Source of the DNA: Trichoplax adhaerens
Taxonomy: Eukaryota; Placozoa; Uniplacotomia; Trichoplacea; Trichoplacidae
DNA length: 64,000 nt
Assembly: GCF_000150275.1 (NCBI RefSeq)
Contig: NW_002060956.1
Coordinates: 885,510-949,509, forward strand
Reading direction: 5' to 3'
Part shown: piece after piece, positions 32,401 to 43,300 of the stretch
How positions within the stretch are numbered: position 1 is the stretch's first letter
How the letters are laid out: each line of letters begins with the position of its first letter
Program-made: the position numbers and the translations under genes
The notes under the pieces: model-generated
What the model saw: the letters and a program-made list of their open reading frames with translations, nothing else
The model's database searches: none
What the model was told of the DNA's origin: nothing

Positions 32401-32740
32401 TTTTTATTCTTCTTGTTATAATAATACTTATCTAGTACAGTATATGTAATCCTATCTTAAATTATTTATAACTTAGATATAAGCATACAACATTAACGAA
32501 ACAATATCATTAAACAACTATAATCGATATTTTACTATTACATTATTGAACTATAGCGATAATCATTACAGTATAACATGATGTAAGTATAGATACATGT
32601 TATACAAGTGATTAGGTCACATATCGAGCACATCTTAGGGCTTTAAGATACAGCTCATCAATAACATATCCAATGATTGTTCTTAGTGCGATGGATATTT
32701 CCGATGAAACTTTTTAATATAGTACTGAAGCAATAAGCAG
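29496..32740. other. Intergenic between SMC4 and the cysteine-rich peptide gene
   Basis: Includes the SMC4 promoter side. TACAGTGTACAGT-type runs occur at 29892-29912 and 30118-30178. A 32-codon open frame at 30880-30978 (+) begins with a hydrophobic signal-peptide-like leader and is listed separately. No conserved protein domain is recognisable in the rest. Confidence 0.4.
30880..30978 (+). CDS. Possible signal-peptide exon or micropeptide (32 aa)
   Basis: A short frame whose translation starts MSFKNFRLLALLNLYVCV and then reads into VIVNCA before a nine-residue polar tail and a TAG stop. The arrangement (positive n-region, hydrophobic core, small residues before a likely cleavage point) is what a eukaryotic signal peptide looks like. 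No good donor lies at its end and no matching downstream exon was found. It could be a micropeptide, the first exon of an unrecognised secreted peptide, or chance. Confidence 0.2.
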   Translation: MSFKNFRLLALLNLYVCVIVNCAIIMEWEGTR

Positions 32741-33122
32741 TTAACGACCAACGCCATTACTCGAGTATGGTGAAACACAATTACCACGATGGCAACCGAA
32801 GCAACACTTCTTTTTGTTCTTCTTACAAGATCCGTCAACGCTGCATCGCTATATATAAATTTACCCTGTGTTAGCCCATTTTTTATATAGTAAAAGATAG
32901 TGATAGTAAGAATTTAGGCATTAATACCTTATAAAATGATCTGACGACCCAGGATTTCTTATCTTCCTTATCAGAATCTGCACCAGATTCATCGATGCTT
33001 CGGTATTCTTGCAAGAGGTCTACATTTCTTTCCATGTCATCATCATCAATATCATTGATAAATAGGCTTTCAACACTGATGATTGTCATCATGAACAATA
33101 CGGTAAATATTGCAATCTTCAT
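32741..33122 (-). CDS. Secreted six-cysteine (cystine-knot-like) peptide precursor, 100 aa, 2 exons
   Basis: Exon 1 (33122 down to 32928, 65 codons) begins with a textbook signal peptide (residues 1 to about 19: Lys at position 2, then a hydrophobic core) and continues as an Asp/Glu-rich propeptide to about residue 62. The donor is AAG|GTATTA in phase 0. Exon 2 (32848 down to 32741, 35 codons plus stop) starts after TATATATAG, also in phase 0. The last codon of exon 1 (Lys) and the first of exon 2 (Arg) form a Lys-Arg processing site directly before the first cysteine. The mature part has six cysteines spaced C-x5-C-x6-C-C-x2-C-x4-C, a basic run in the second loop, and a C-terminal Gly-Arg before the stop that fits carboxypeptidase trimming and amidation. 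The spacing fits the inhibitor-cystine-knot pattern known from toxins, neuropeptides and antimicrobial knottins. The structure is seen; the role is unknown and not assigned. Signal peptide plus acidic propeptide plus basic mature part argues for a real gene. Confidence 0.82.
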
Positions 33123-33182
33123 TATGCTTAGAACGAACTTAAAATCTAAGTAAGAGAGAACGATAATAGATTATGAGCTGTC

Positions 33183-33193
33183 AATATTTAAAG
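33183..33193 (-). promoter_or_regulatory. TATA-like element of the peptide gene
   Basis: On the minus strand the sequence reads CTTTAAATATT about 60-70 bases before the peptide's ATG, a plausible TATA box with a short leader. In AT-rich DNA such matches are common, so this is weak. Confidence 0.25.
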
Positions 33194-36100
33194 TAAATTT
33201 TAGAACGATTCCGGCTTTAATTTTTCTATGGGCGTAAGACGATGTATAATTACTTTTACAGTCTATATACACTAGAATCCAGTGTTATTTCCTGTGGTAT
33301 TATACTCGGAAATAATTTTACCTATTTTAAATATTAGTATTATATTTCCCTTTTTAAATGAAACTTTCTAAGAAATTAATCGACTCTGCTGACATTGCGA
33401 GATAAATAGCAGTGCTGAGAATAGATGTAACGATATTATCAGGTAACAAAGAGTAATCTCAACAAACATGTAAAAAATTTTTATCAAGTTTTATGTACTT
33501 GTACTGAAGTTTTACGTATTTATGAAAAATATTCTACTTATTTCTAATACTTTAAAAATTATCTGAAATTCACAATTGGCATTAATACAGTTAGATATGA
33601 TGTTCTCACCTCTGATCTTAAATACTGAAAGAACTTCTTTTCGCTGTACTAGCGGTTATCTTCGGAATAATGACTGGTAGCGTTTTCGAATCTTTTTATA
33701 GTGTCGTAGCTTCATACATTTAACTATTACGATTTATTAATAATTGGCAAATGAACGATTTTATTGTATGTTATTAAATTATTTAATGTATTTATGAATC
33801 GATATTTAATGAATAAACGTTAAAAATTTTGAATAGTTCGCTAATTTTAGTTTTTGTATTAACTACATCATTCATTTGCTTTGTCTTAGTTGCTACCCTT
33901 TTGGGCGTGAGCTGATATAAATTAATCGGAACGTACTATAATTGTTCTTTTGGTTAGTTTCTTTATTACATCAATTAGCTAATTGATAATATCGGCACTA
34001 GTTATTAGATTAGGCAGTGATTATTCATGTCGATTAATCGTTATTTACCTGCAGTCATCGAGCCGTCATAATTATAAATATGTCAAAATTGATAAAGTTC
34101 AATGCGACATTGTACAGCAATTTATCAATACTGTCTATTTTAGCTACTGTTAAATTCTTATCACTTTATGTTTGTATCCGCAAGTAACGACATTTTATAT
34201 TGGGTACTAGTAGATAATGTTTATATTCATATATATCATAACTACGAATATAAAGATCTTGCTTGGTAATACAAAATTGTAGTGGTATAAAGATAGGTTT
34301 AGTGACTGTTCTACCTAAAGCTTATTCTGACTAGCACTAAAGCTGATAATGCATTTCGATTACTTCAGTTTGCTATAAAAATATTTAGAAACATTTGAAA
34401 CTGCTTTAGTAAGATGTAATCATAAAAAGAAACAATTCAAAATTATAATGTAGCGTACAATTTTAATTTGACTTATTTATGATATCGCTTTTCTACAAAA
34501 CAAGGATAGAGTAGCAGAACATGATACATAATTCTAAAATTAATAATATTTATGACAAATCGAGTACTGGTTCGTCATATAACTACAAGATTGGGCTATT
34601 GGTTGCAACCAATTTTACCAGTACAGCATATTTCTGCGTATAAATACATTAGATGGGATTAGGTTGGTATCTAACACAAATTTGGTATAAAATCGAATTC
34701 ATTACAGCTTATTGACTATGTTATCAGTTGCTGAATGGGTGTCTAAAATGAGTATGTAGGTGAGGAATTTTAAATTTTACTGTTTTCATTTTGTAGCATA
34801 TCAATATCTCGCTTACTAGCCAGTATATTATTATAAATAATATATTCCTTTTGCAGGTGTTAACAATTATAACTTAATGATTGTGTTCTAAGACTTCGCG
34901 ATCGATATAATCTATCATTAATTTATGTGGTGTAAGGGAGTGATATAGCAATGAAGCAATTGTGCTATTCACTAATTGTATCATTATTTCAAACTGACAT
35001 CTGCTTTTGTATCGGATTCAAATGTAATTTCAACTCGAGATTAGGCACGTATAATTCAAAGCAGTATTGAATTTTCCTTTAAACTAGCATTTTGAAAACT
35101 GTAAAGTGTTCTTGAAGATGCGATACAAAATTGATACCGTTTTAGTCAAAAAAATTTCGATCAAAGTAGAAATCAGAACTGGCATTAATTTTCGTTTATC
35201 AAAACTAAAGAATAATAAAGATTCAGTTGCTGCATTGAAATTGAACTTATTTATCATAGATTATGCTATTTATTATTTATGTTAAGAGCGCATTAAAACA
35301 TATATTAAGATTGTTGATAAGAAATCTATGAAATGGAAATATTTTCTGGAGATGTATTAGTTTAACGGATATTATTTTCTATCTTCGATTTCTCTTAAAC
35401 AATTTCGTTACTAACAAATAGTTTAATGTTGTAATATGACGTAGAAAATTATGATTAGTAATAGCCATTATATTTATCTAAATATATTTTACAACACACC
35501 TTTAAATTTTTATTTTAATATGTAACAGCTATAAACAAGTTCTTTAACGTAAGCGATGACTTACGGGTCATGTTTCAATTACTCTTTCAGGATTTAATTT
35601 TGTTGGACTTTGGAAATTTAATTTTAAGTTTAAATTTTAGACATGAAACAGCGATTGTATTCCTAAGAAGGTATTGAGACCATTTTTAGAAGTTAAAAAT
35701 GAACCTCTGTATTCTCAATTATCTGAAAATGCGTAAACAAGCGACAATTAAAGATACAATGACTTCTTATTTTACCGTTGCTGTCATAGTGCTGATATTT
35801 TATTGTCGATTAAATGAGACATAATTATAGGAAATAGCATATTGCTATATTCTGTCGAACAATATAATTTTATAAGAGGAAAATTAGTAAATGATATTAA
35901 TTGATTTCTATAACTGTTTATAGTATGTCTTATTCGGATCAGTGCATAACCGCGCATCCAACAAGCTATAGATTGTTAGCTTAATATTGAACTATGGTAG
36001 TTCTACTTGTAGCTTGCACTTAGGTTATACGGTAATCATCACTGTCTAGGTAATAATCCATTTATAAATATATTACTTTAACTGCATTTAAAAATTATTA

Positions 36101-36300
36101 TGCTGTCACTTTTTAATCTAGTTGACGATGATTATGTCGCAATTCTCAAAACAAAGAATACTTCTTTTCCTATAATTAATTTATATGATTACCGGTCGGT
36201 ATCTACTTACGGCGTAAGATTTCAACACTGAGTGATATGTTTATATATCGTTTTAATCAAGCACATTATCACATTGCTAACCGACTATTTGGATTGCATT
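33194..36300. other. Gene-poor AT-rich stretch
   Basis: About 3 kb of strongly AT-rich DNA with frequent stops in all frames. I see no exon, repeat array or RNA gene. Confidence 0.45.
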
Positions 36301-36486
36301 CTATACGGTATTACTGTATTGTACTCCAATACTTATGATGGCTTTTAAAGAGGCTTGCAATTCTACGTTATGTGTAAGCATACTTTTAAACCCTGGTACT
36401 AAATTTATTTGTTGAAGACATTCTAAAACCGCATTGAAATATCGTTCCAATTTACAGTATAAGAGCTTTATCATCGTTTTCGCCAT
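36301..36486 (-). CDS. Possible exon of an unrecognised gene
   Basis: A 61-codon minus-strand frame with protein-like composition: MAKTMIKLLYCKLERYF, then AVLECLQQINLVPGF and ELQASLKAII. A usable donor (ATAA|GTATTG) follows the LKAII codons, so the coding part may end there. The leucine pattern recalls helical bundles of the TFIIS-N/LEDGF type, but the match is too weak to name. No partner exon was identified; the next candidate downstream does not fit such a domain. Confidence 0.25.
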   Translation of the reverse strand: MAKTMIKLLYCKLERYFNAVLECLQQINLVPGFKSMLTHNVELQASLKAIISIGVQYSNTV

Positions 36487-37432
36487 GTATAGTACAATTT
36501 ATCGCACATTATAATTATTAGAGTAGGAATGATAAATTGGCAGGTCTCCATTTGTATACCTCACTGTAGGCTCATCTTTACAACTTATGTGATAAAATCA
36601 ATCTATTTCAATTTTCTTTTTTAGCACTTTATTACTGCAATCGGTGATTTTTATAAAATAGCTTTTTACTCCGTTGTCTATAAAGGATTCAATTGATATA
36701 ATTATAGCATATTTTTACAAATTAAATATATCAAGTTTTGATATCACACATAGGCAGTATTTTCTTGCAACTGCAGCTATAATAAAATGTATGTGTAGGC
36801 TTGTTTATGTAAACAACGATGCTACTATATGTGTGAAGAGTTAATTGATATGATATTACTGATCTGATTATATCATTGACCTTTTATGATGTGCAATCAG
36901 AAATTTCATAGGAGGTGTTATGTGCAGCAGGAAGTAGCCCCTACACAAAACTACTGATGATCTATGGCACAATGTGAGCACTGTATTAATCAGTCCGTAC
37001 TTTCACTTTTTCAATACCATTTCAGTATTTTACAGCACAGTTTATACGCATATTTGTTATTATTATTGTAGTAACTTGATCGATTAGGGCATGATCATGG
37101 AAGTTGTATCTATCGTTTATCCTCAATTATGGATATGGAGCTAGCTTCCACCATAATTGTGAATGATCAATTTATAATCTTCCTGGTCATGGATAGTTTA
37201 AGATTGCTTATATTTGGTATTAGGTAGCGCAGTATAGCAATAAAAAGTATACTATTGTCTTATGGTTACTGTTTTACCATGCATACGCGTATTTACGAAA
37301 TTGCGGATAACCGAAGATCTACCATTTTTATAATTCCACTCTAGCATGTATGCCAATTTCACGATAAGGTACTCCAGTTAAGACTCTTGGACGAAGTAAC
37401 GCTCCGATAATTCATTTCTTTAAATTACTTTA
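36487..37432. other. AT-rich spacer
   Basis: No supported feature. It lies between a possible exon and a broken open frame on the same strand, so it could be an intron of one unknown gene, but no splice sites tie them together. Confidence 0.3.
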
Positions 37433-37812
37433 TTAGCTTTTATCCATGTACTGTAGATATGCTGTTAGCGTTGTAAGAGACAAGTATAAACCACTGACAT
37501 TCTCTTTAAGATCGATATCCAAGAGCTGCATTATCTCTTCTACTTTGATATACGTACGCACTCGTTACAATGCCGAGTAAACGGTACTAAGCTGTAAGAA
37601 GCAGTAGTAAATTACAACAATCATCGCTTGAAATAACTCAAGCGAACTGATTGAAACGCAAGATGCCACTGAATGGTTCATCGCAGTCGATTTGGTATTA
37701 TCGCGTATATGGTAGAAATTGTTATAAAGAGCGTTGTCGCTTAACAGCTTAGTGGTCTTAATAACACCGTCAATGAAGTAAAGATTGATCAAAAGTGCAG
37801 TTACGCGAACTT
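37433..37812 (-). pseudogene. Broken or spliced open frame, ~125 codons with one internal stop
   Basis: A minus-strand frame runs from about 37812 to a TAA at 37433-37435, interrupted only by TAA at 37565-37567. Before the stop it reads LLINLYFIDGVIKTTKLLSD and later SVASCVSISSLELFQAMIVV. After the stop, in the same frame, it resumes as IKVEEIMQLLDIDLKENVSG and LYLSLTTLTAYLQYMDKS. Such a long frame is unlikely by chance in AT-rich DNA. A 45-base GT..AG segment spanning the stop would keep the frame if removed, but it is shorter than the other introns here. It is either a small-intron gene or a decayed copy. I do not recognise the family. Confidence 0.35.
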
Positions 37813-37984
37813 ATTGCCTATCTTTTCTGCTCGATCACTACACATACGACGGCAATACGATAACAGCCAAGGTATGGTAGTTGTCACCTCCCTTGTTCCC
37901 TGACAGTAGTAATACTGTAAATAGGTTCTACGTACAGTATATACGCGTAAGTTATAATAACTTGCCTAATAAAACGAAGGCTTG

Positions 37985-38740
37985 GGTGGGGCGTGGTGTG
38001 GTGGCTCATACAGTATAATACAGTATATTTTATTTTATTTTATTTATTTATTTTACTTTTTCCATTGCCCGTGTGACCTATTTATGCGCCAGCAGACCTA
38101 CAGTACTCGTATGCAAATTGCGGTCGCGCGGTGTGGTAGGCTCATACAGTATAATATTTTACTTTTTCCATTACCCGTGTGACCTATTTGTGCTCCAGCA
38201 GACCTACTCGTATGCAAATTGTGGTCGCGTGGTGTGGTAGGCTCATACAGTATAATATTTTACTTTTTCCATTACCCGTGTGACCTATTTGTGCTCCAGC
38301 AGACCTACTCGTATGCAAATTGTGGTCGCGTGGTGTGGTAGGCTCATATAGTATAATATTTTACTTTTTCCATTGCCCGTGTGACCTATTTGTGCTCCAG
38401 CAGACCTACTCGTATGCAAATTGTGGTCGCGTGGTGTGGTAGGCTCATACAGTATAATATTTTACTTTTTCCATTGCCCGTGTGACCTATTTGTGCTCCA
38501 GCAGACCTACTCGTATGCAAATTGTGGTCGTGTGGTGTGGTAGGCTCATACAGTATAATATTTTACTTTTTCCATTGCCCGTGTGACCTATTTGTGCTCC
38601 AGCAGACCTACTCGTATGCAAATAGTGGTCGTGTGGTGTGGTAGGTTCATATAGTATAATATTTTACTTTTTCCATTGCCCGTGTGACCTATTTGTGCGC
38701 CAGCAGACCTACTCGTATGCAAATTGCGGTCGTACGATTA
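37985..38740. repeat. 101-bp tandem array, ~7.5 copies, each with an octamer motif
   Basis: Perfect ATGCAAAT octamers occur at 38111, 38212, 38313, 38414, 38515, 38616 and 38717, exactly 101 bases apart each time. Within the unit are GTGTGGTAGGCTCATACAGT, an AT-rich TATAATATTTTAC block, a CCCGTGTGACCTATTTGTGC block and a CAGCAGACCTAC block. Units differ by only a few substitutions. The first unit is longer, with a TTTTATTTTATTTATTTA insertion. The lack of length variation shows very recent expansion. Confidence 0.93.
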
Positions 38741-39130
38741 TGAAATTGTGGGTAAAGGTAACACTGAGTATGTTTTTTCTGAACTCGCAGTACAGTACAG
38801 TACTGTGGAGCATAGTACAATATACTGTAGTGCGCATATTGACAGTACGGTGTGAGCCAGTTCTCTTTAGAGTGCTATTAGGCGAAATAAATTGTAGTAA
38901 AGTTGCAAAATTTGCCTTAAATTCTATACATACATATAGATGAAGTTATTCAGCTTTATATTCGTATAATTCTTATTACATTTGGATTCACACTCGTGAT
39001 TTTAGGGTACCTTAAAGTACTCTGATGCGAACTGGTTCACACTGTACAGTACAGTGTACTGTACTGTAGCGGACAGGATACTGTACAGTACAGTACTGTA
39101 CTGTACTGTACTGTACTGTACAGTATACAG
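38741..39130. repeat. TACTG/CAGTA pentamer-rich segment
   Basis: Contains GTACAGTACAGTACTGTG near 38790 and a long alternating run at about 39080-39126 made of TACTG and CAGTA units that is largely its own reverse complement. It can fold on itself on either strand. It is the densest example in the window of a motif that recurs in most intergenic regions. Confidence 0.8.
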
Positions 39131-41729
39131 CATTACAGCTTCATTAATTGATTCATAAATAAATAATAATAATTACTATCAGTTACTAGAAGTAGCGAAA
39201 TCGCCATTTTTTTGTCCTGGGTAATTCCTGGCAAGAAATAACTAAAGACATTTAAAATATACTGTATGGTATATAGATATGGACTTTGCTGGAAAAAAGT
39301 CATATTTAGCTTGAGTACTAAACAAGACTGAAGATTTACAGTATCTTGAAGACAAACTAACAGTATAGGACTAAAAACACGACCAGTAGTAATCAGTAGA
39401 GTCGAGTACAGCAAAGAATAAAAGTGGCGAAAAATTCCAGGGTGTATTGTTGCTTATAGTAAGAAGTACATTGCTCTATCATACTATACTGTACCAAACT
39501 GTACAGACATCAAAAGGAGTGTGTTGTGTTTTAGAAAGGACAAAATAAATAACAAATAACCAGCAGACAATAATACTTCCCAATTAAAGGTCTATGACGC
39601 GTCAGTAGACGATGGGCCATACTATTTTGGGTATGACGAAGACTACGTACAGTACGGTACAGGAATACAAACAGACAATCAATCGAATGTTAGCGCAGCA
39701 CGTACAGTATGCAACAGGACAAGATTTTACTGTAGTGCTTTATTTAGCAGTTGGACTACCGTACCGCAAAAGAGATTTAGAGCTCAAAAGGAAATTAGCG
39801 TCGGTCTGCACTTGTATTTGAAGAGAATCTCATCGTGGTGATGCCCAGTGCCTTTCTTTCTTTTTAAAAGGGAAAAAGGTAGAACAGTACACATCGGCGT
39901 AGAAAAAAAAGGTCCTTGCGATACTTTGGGTAAGTAATATTGAGGTTATTCATGCATATGCTATTCTGTAATGTTTGGTGTAGATCAATGCTATTTGGAA
40001 ACCGCACTACGCATACAAAGGGTAGAAAGGGTTTCAATCGTGTGATAACCTTATTATTAGCAGAATGGTTTCAACTGCAATCAGTAATAACTTGATCAGA
40101 TCGGTTTCATCTTCTATGATCAATGAGAACGAATGCATTTGCAAATGTCGCTTTCTCAACGATATCATTCAACTTGATCGCTAGAGTGTCGATTATCATA
40201 TTCCATTCTCCAGTACTGAATTTCACGGTGGACTAATTCTACTGTATTGTTCATACAGTTATTTTACGTAGTGAGCTCGTGGAAAGTTATCACGTACTTT
40301 ACGGCGATATATATCTCTCTGTATACAGGATATCAAATATCATTCCACTTGATTTTTCGTATATCCTCGTATACGAGTGATACTGTACTGTTTGTTACTG
40401 CTTGTGTCGTGTTTGTATTTTGATTAGCTTTCAAATTATTCCCTACAAGATGTTTATACTTGACGTCACTACAGCTATTTATCTTGTGGTTGTATATTTT
40501 CTATGCTTCTCCTACAATAGTACAAGATGACGTTGAGGAGTGATAAAAACTGAACTTGTGAATCTTTTTCAGGTGCTAATGGTGTAGTAATATACTATAC
40601 TGTTGTAAATATGTGACAACTCATTGACTACTTGGCCGATTGATTAGTTGATGATCTCATTTACTAATAACTACTGGGTCGTCTATTTTTCACATGTCAC
40701 TCTATCATCCATTTTTTTCCCTTGTTGTGACGAAAATATCCGTACAATATCCCAGTGCTACATTGCTTGAATGATTGCTATGATGATTGAGAAATAGATA
40801 TGTAATGAGGACATAGGTGTGATCAAAGCGGACTATCAACATTGAGTTGCTGATAGGTCATCTGAAGTTCGATTAGGCTGGTTGCAGCACTCTTCATCAT
40901 TGCATTACTGTTTGAATTATTGTTGTGTTGATCAATCGATAGTCTGATTATTATTCATTCTGCTGACCGATCTAGTAATAAGATCGTTCTTACGCGGGCA
41001 AATTAATGCTACATGTTTGGTCCACTTGCTTACACTTGGTTGGCCTGTTGTAGCAGCTATGTTTCCATTGATATCGTTGAACTTGAAATATGTACTGGTG
41101 ATTCAATTAAATTATTGTTCCATCGTACAATCGTTGTATATATTGTACGCGTCTACATCAAGGGATGATGCACAGTACGCTATCTTTGCATATTTAGAGT
41201 GATTGGTTTAGGCGGTAATATTTTTCGTACCGTACGAGTACTTGATATTTGCGTGATATCCACGTAGTATACAGTATATAATAACATATCTACGTCTTCA
41301 TATTACCCTATGCCTTTCCTCATGTCTGAAACAAGCGAATTGATGAATAGCCAATCGGTGGAAAAAAAAGCATGGCTCGAAAATTTTATTACTCTAATAA
41401 TATAACAAGAGACCCTAGTGATTATTGACCGATTGAAGTTAAATTGCTGTAAGTGTTTCCACTTATCGTGATCGTAGCCCGACATGACTAGTTGACTGCT
41501 TAAATTCAATTAATACTGTACAGTAAGGCTTTTTCTCCCATTTCTATCAGTACTGTATGCTGTACAGTCAATATCGATGTCGATACGCATGTCCAGTTGT
41601 ATTGTCATAACGAACATTGTCTCGTCCAATGGAGTCAACCATGGTAACGACGTAACGACTTGAGTTGCACACATAAAGATGAAAAACAACCTTGACTGTA
41701 CTGTACGCGCTGCAACCATATCGTATGAT
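39131..41729. other. Intergenic, nothing recognised
   Basis: Scattered short open frames (for example 39133-39414 on the minus strand and 41017-41202 on the plus strand) lack recognisable domains. Some TACTGTAC runs are present (39490-39505 and 39645-39662). Confidence 0.35.
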
Positions 41730-41799
41730 CTCTCATGGCGTATCATACGCTAGGCTGAATGTATTGTCTGCTCTGCTTCGTCCCTGATATTGAACCGTT

Positions 41800-42500
41800 G
41801 CGGTACGATAGCAACGACTTGACGGTACGTACGGTAGACGCAATTTCTGATTGACTTGACACTGTACGAACTTGTTGGTCAAGCGTTGCAGTACTGTATT
41901 GTCGGGACCGTCCTGGATCCGGTACGGTAGCACGGTAGACGCAATTTCTGATTGACTTGACAGTGTACGAACTTGTTGGTCAACCGTTGCAGACGGTACG
42001 TACGGTTGACGCAATGGATGATTGACGCAACACTGTACGAACTTGTTGGTCAACTGTTGCAGTACTGTCGGGACCGTACTGGATCCGGTACCAACCAACG
42101 ACTCGACGGTACGTACGGTTGACGCAATAGATGATTGACTTGACACTATACGAAGTTGTTGGTCTGCCACTGTCGGGACCGTACTGGATCCGGTACCAAC
42201 CAACGACTCGACGGTAAGTACGGTTGACGCAATGGATGATTGACACAATGCTGTACGAACTTATTGGTCAACCGTTGCAGTACTGTCGGGACCGTACTGG
42301 AACCGGTACGGTAGCACGGTAGACCCAATGGATGATTGACACAATACTGTGTACTGTACCAACTTCTTGGTCAACCGTTCCAGTACTATCGGGACCGTAC
42401 TGGAGCCGGTACCAACCAACGACTGGACTGTAGACGGTAGACACAATGGTGATTGACACAATAGCAACTTGTTCGTGTTGACAAGTCTATTGTATAGCAC
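41800..42500. repeat. GC-richer tandem array, ~7 irregular copies of ~65-115 bp
   Basis: Recurring blocks are GACGGTACGTACGGT, GACGCAATGGATGATTGAC, a GTACGAACTTGTTGGTCAA block, a CCGTTGCAGTACTGTCGGGA block and GGGACCGTACTGGATCCGGT. The blocks appear in constant order but copies lose or gain segments, so the period varies. Because it is richer in GC than its surroundings it keeps several minus-strand frames open (up to 171 codons at 41733-42248). I regard those as by-products. Confidence 0.88.
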
Positions 42501-43300
42501 ACGACTCGTCGTTATTCAGCCTCAATCAATGACTCAGTCCATTTTATTGAATGTTATTGTTGTACGCTTTTTATGTAGCCAATAGTGATGTTGAATTCTG
42601 TTCTGGTTATCATCACTTGCAGTCAGTAGATGTATGCGACTAAGGTTAACGTTTCATTCTTGCAGAGTGGACATTCTTGACTTACTGATCCAACTTACCC
42701 ATGACGAGAAGACTTGAGCTGCAATAGCATCAATTAATTGTTGAGAAAAATTGTTATTACAGCCATTCAAGTTGATATTGTACAACTGGACGCGTAGAAT
42801 ATAGCAAGGGATAGTCGGTCTTTTGAATCGACACCAACAATCATTTCAACACGAGTTCGTCTTGAAATTGAGATCGCTGACATTGCTCCAATCCAATAGA
42901 CGTCTACGGAGTGGATGTAAGTCATCATTCATTGATATCTTGTCCGATATTCTACTGTACAGGATAGGCAGGATGATAGTCAATCATAGTTAGTGAATTG
43001 GCTTACAATACAAATTGCCTTTGGATGTCATTCTTGAATGGATCAAATCAACTCAAGATTATACAAGACGTCATTCACTTGCATTAAAACGTAGTCCAAA
43101 GTAATTGCAAATGGAGAGAATAGCAACTAGTTCGTCGTGCATCCTTTTCAATTTTGTTTTTTTGGGGGGGGGGGTTTTGTTTTGTTTGCTTATCATCAAG
43201 ATTGTCTTGTCTTACAATATTGTAAGGTCTTAATCAATTCATTTCCATTGACTAGTTTGCTGTAGACAAGATTGATATATAAATTACAATTATCGACGAG
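42501..43300. other. Upstream region of the arrestin gene
   Basis: No coding sequence recognised. A 10-base G run flanked by T tracts lies at about 43165-43174. The arrestin promoter should be in this interval. Confidence 0.4.

Noticed and set aside
36301-36486. Naming this frame as a LEDGF/TFIIS-N domain protein
   Set aside because: Only a vague leucine pattern agrees, and the expected continuation is missing on the next candidate exon.
37985-38740. CRISPR-like regular repeats
   Set aside because: The units are contiguous with no unique spacers, and the window is plainly eukaryotic.
39133-39414. 93-codon minus-strand frame
   Set aside because: No recognisable features; adjoins the TACTG tract and lacks splice context.
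41733-42328. Overlapping minus-strand frames of up to 171 codons with internal peptide repeats
   Set aside because: They lie wholly in a tandem array, several frames are open at once, and the low stop density follows from local GC content. Not evidence of a protein.
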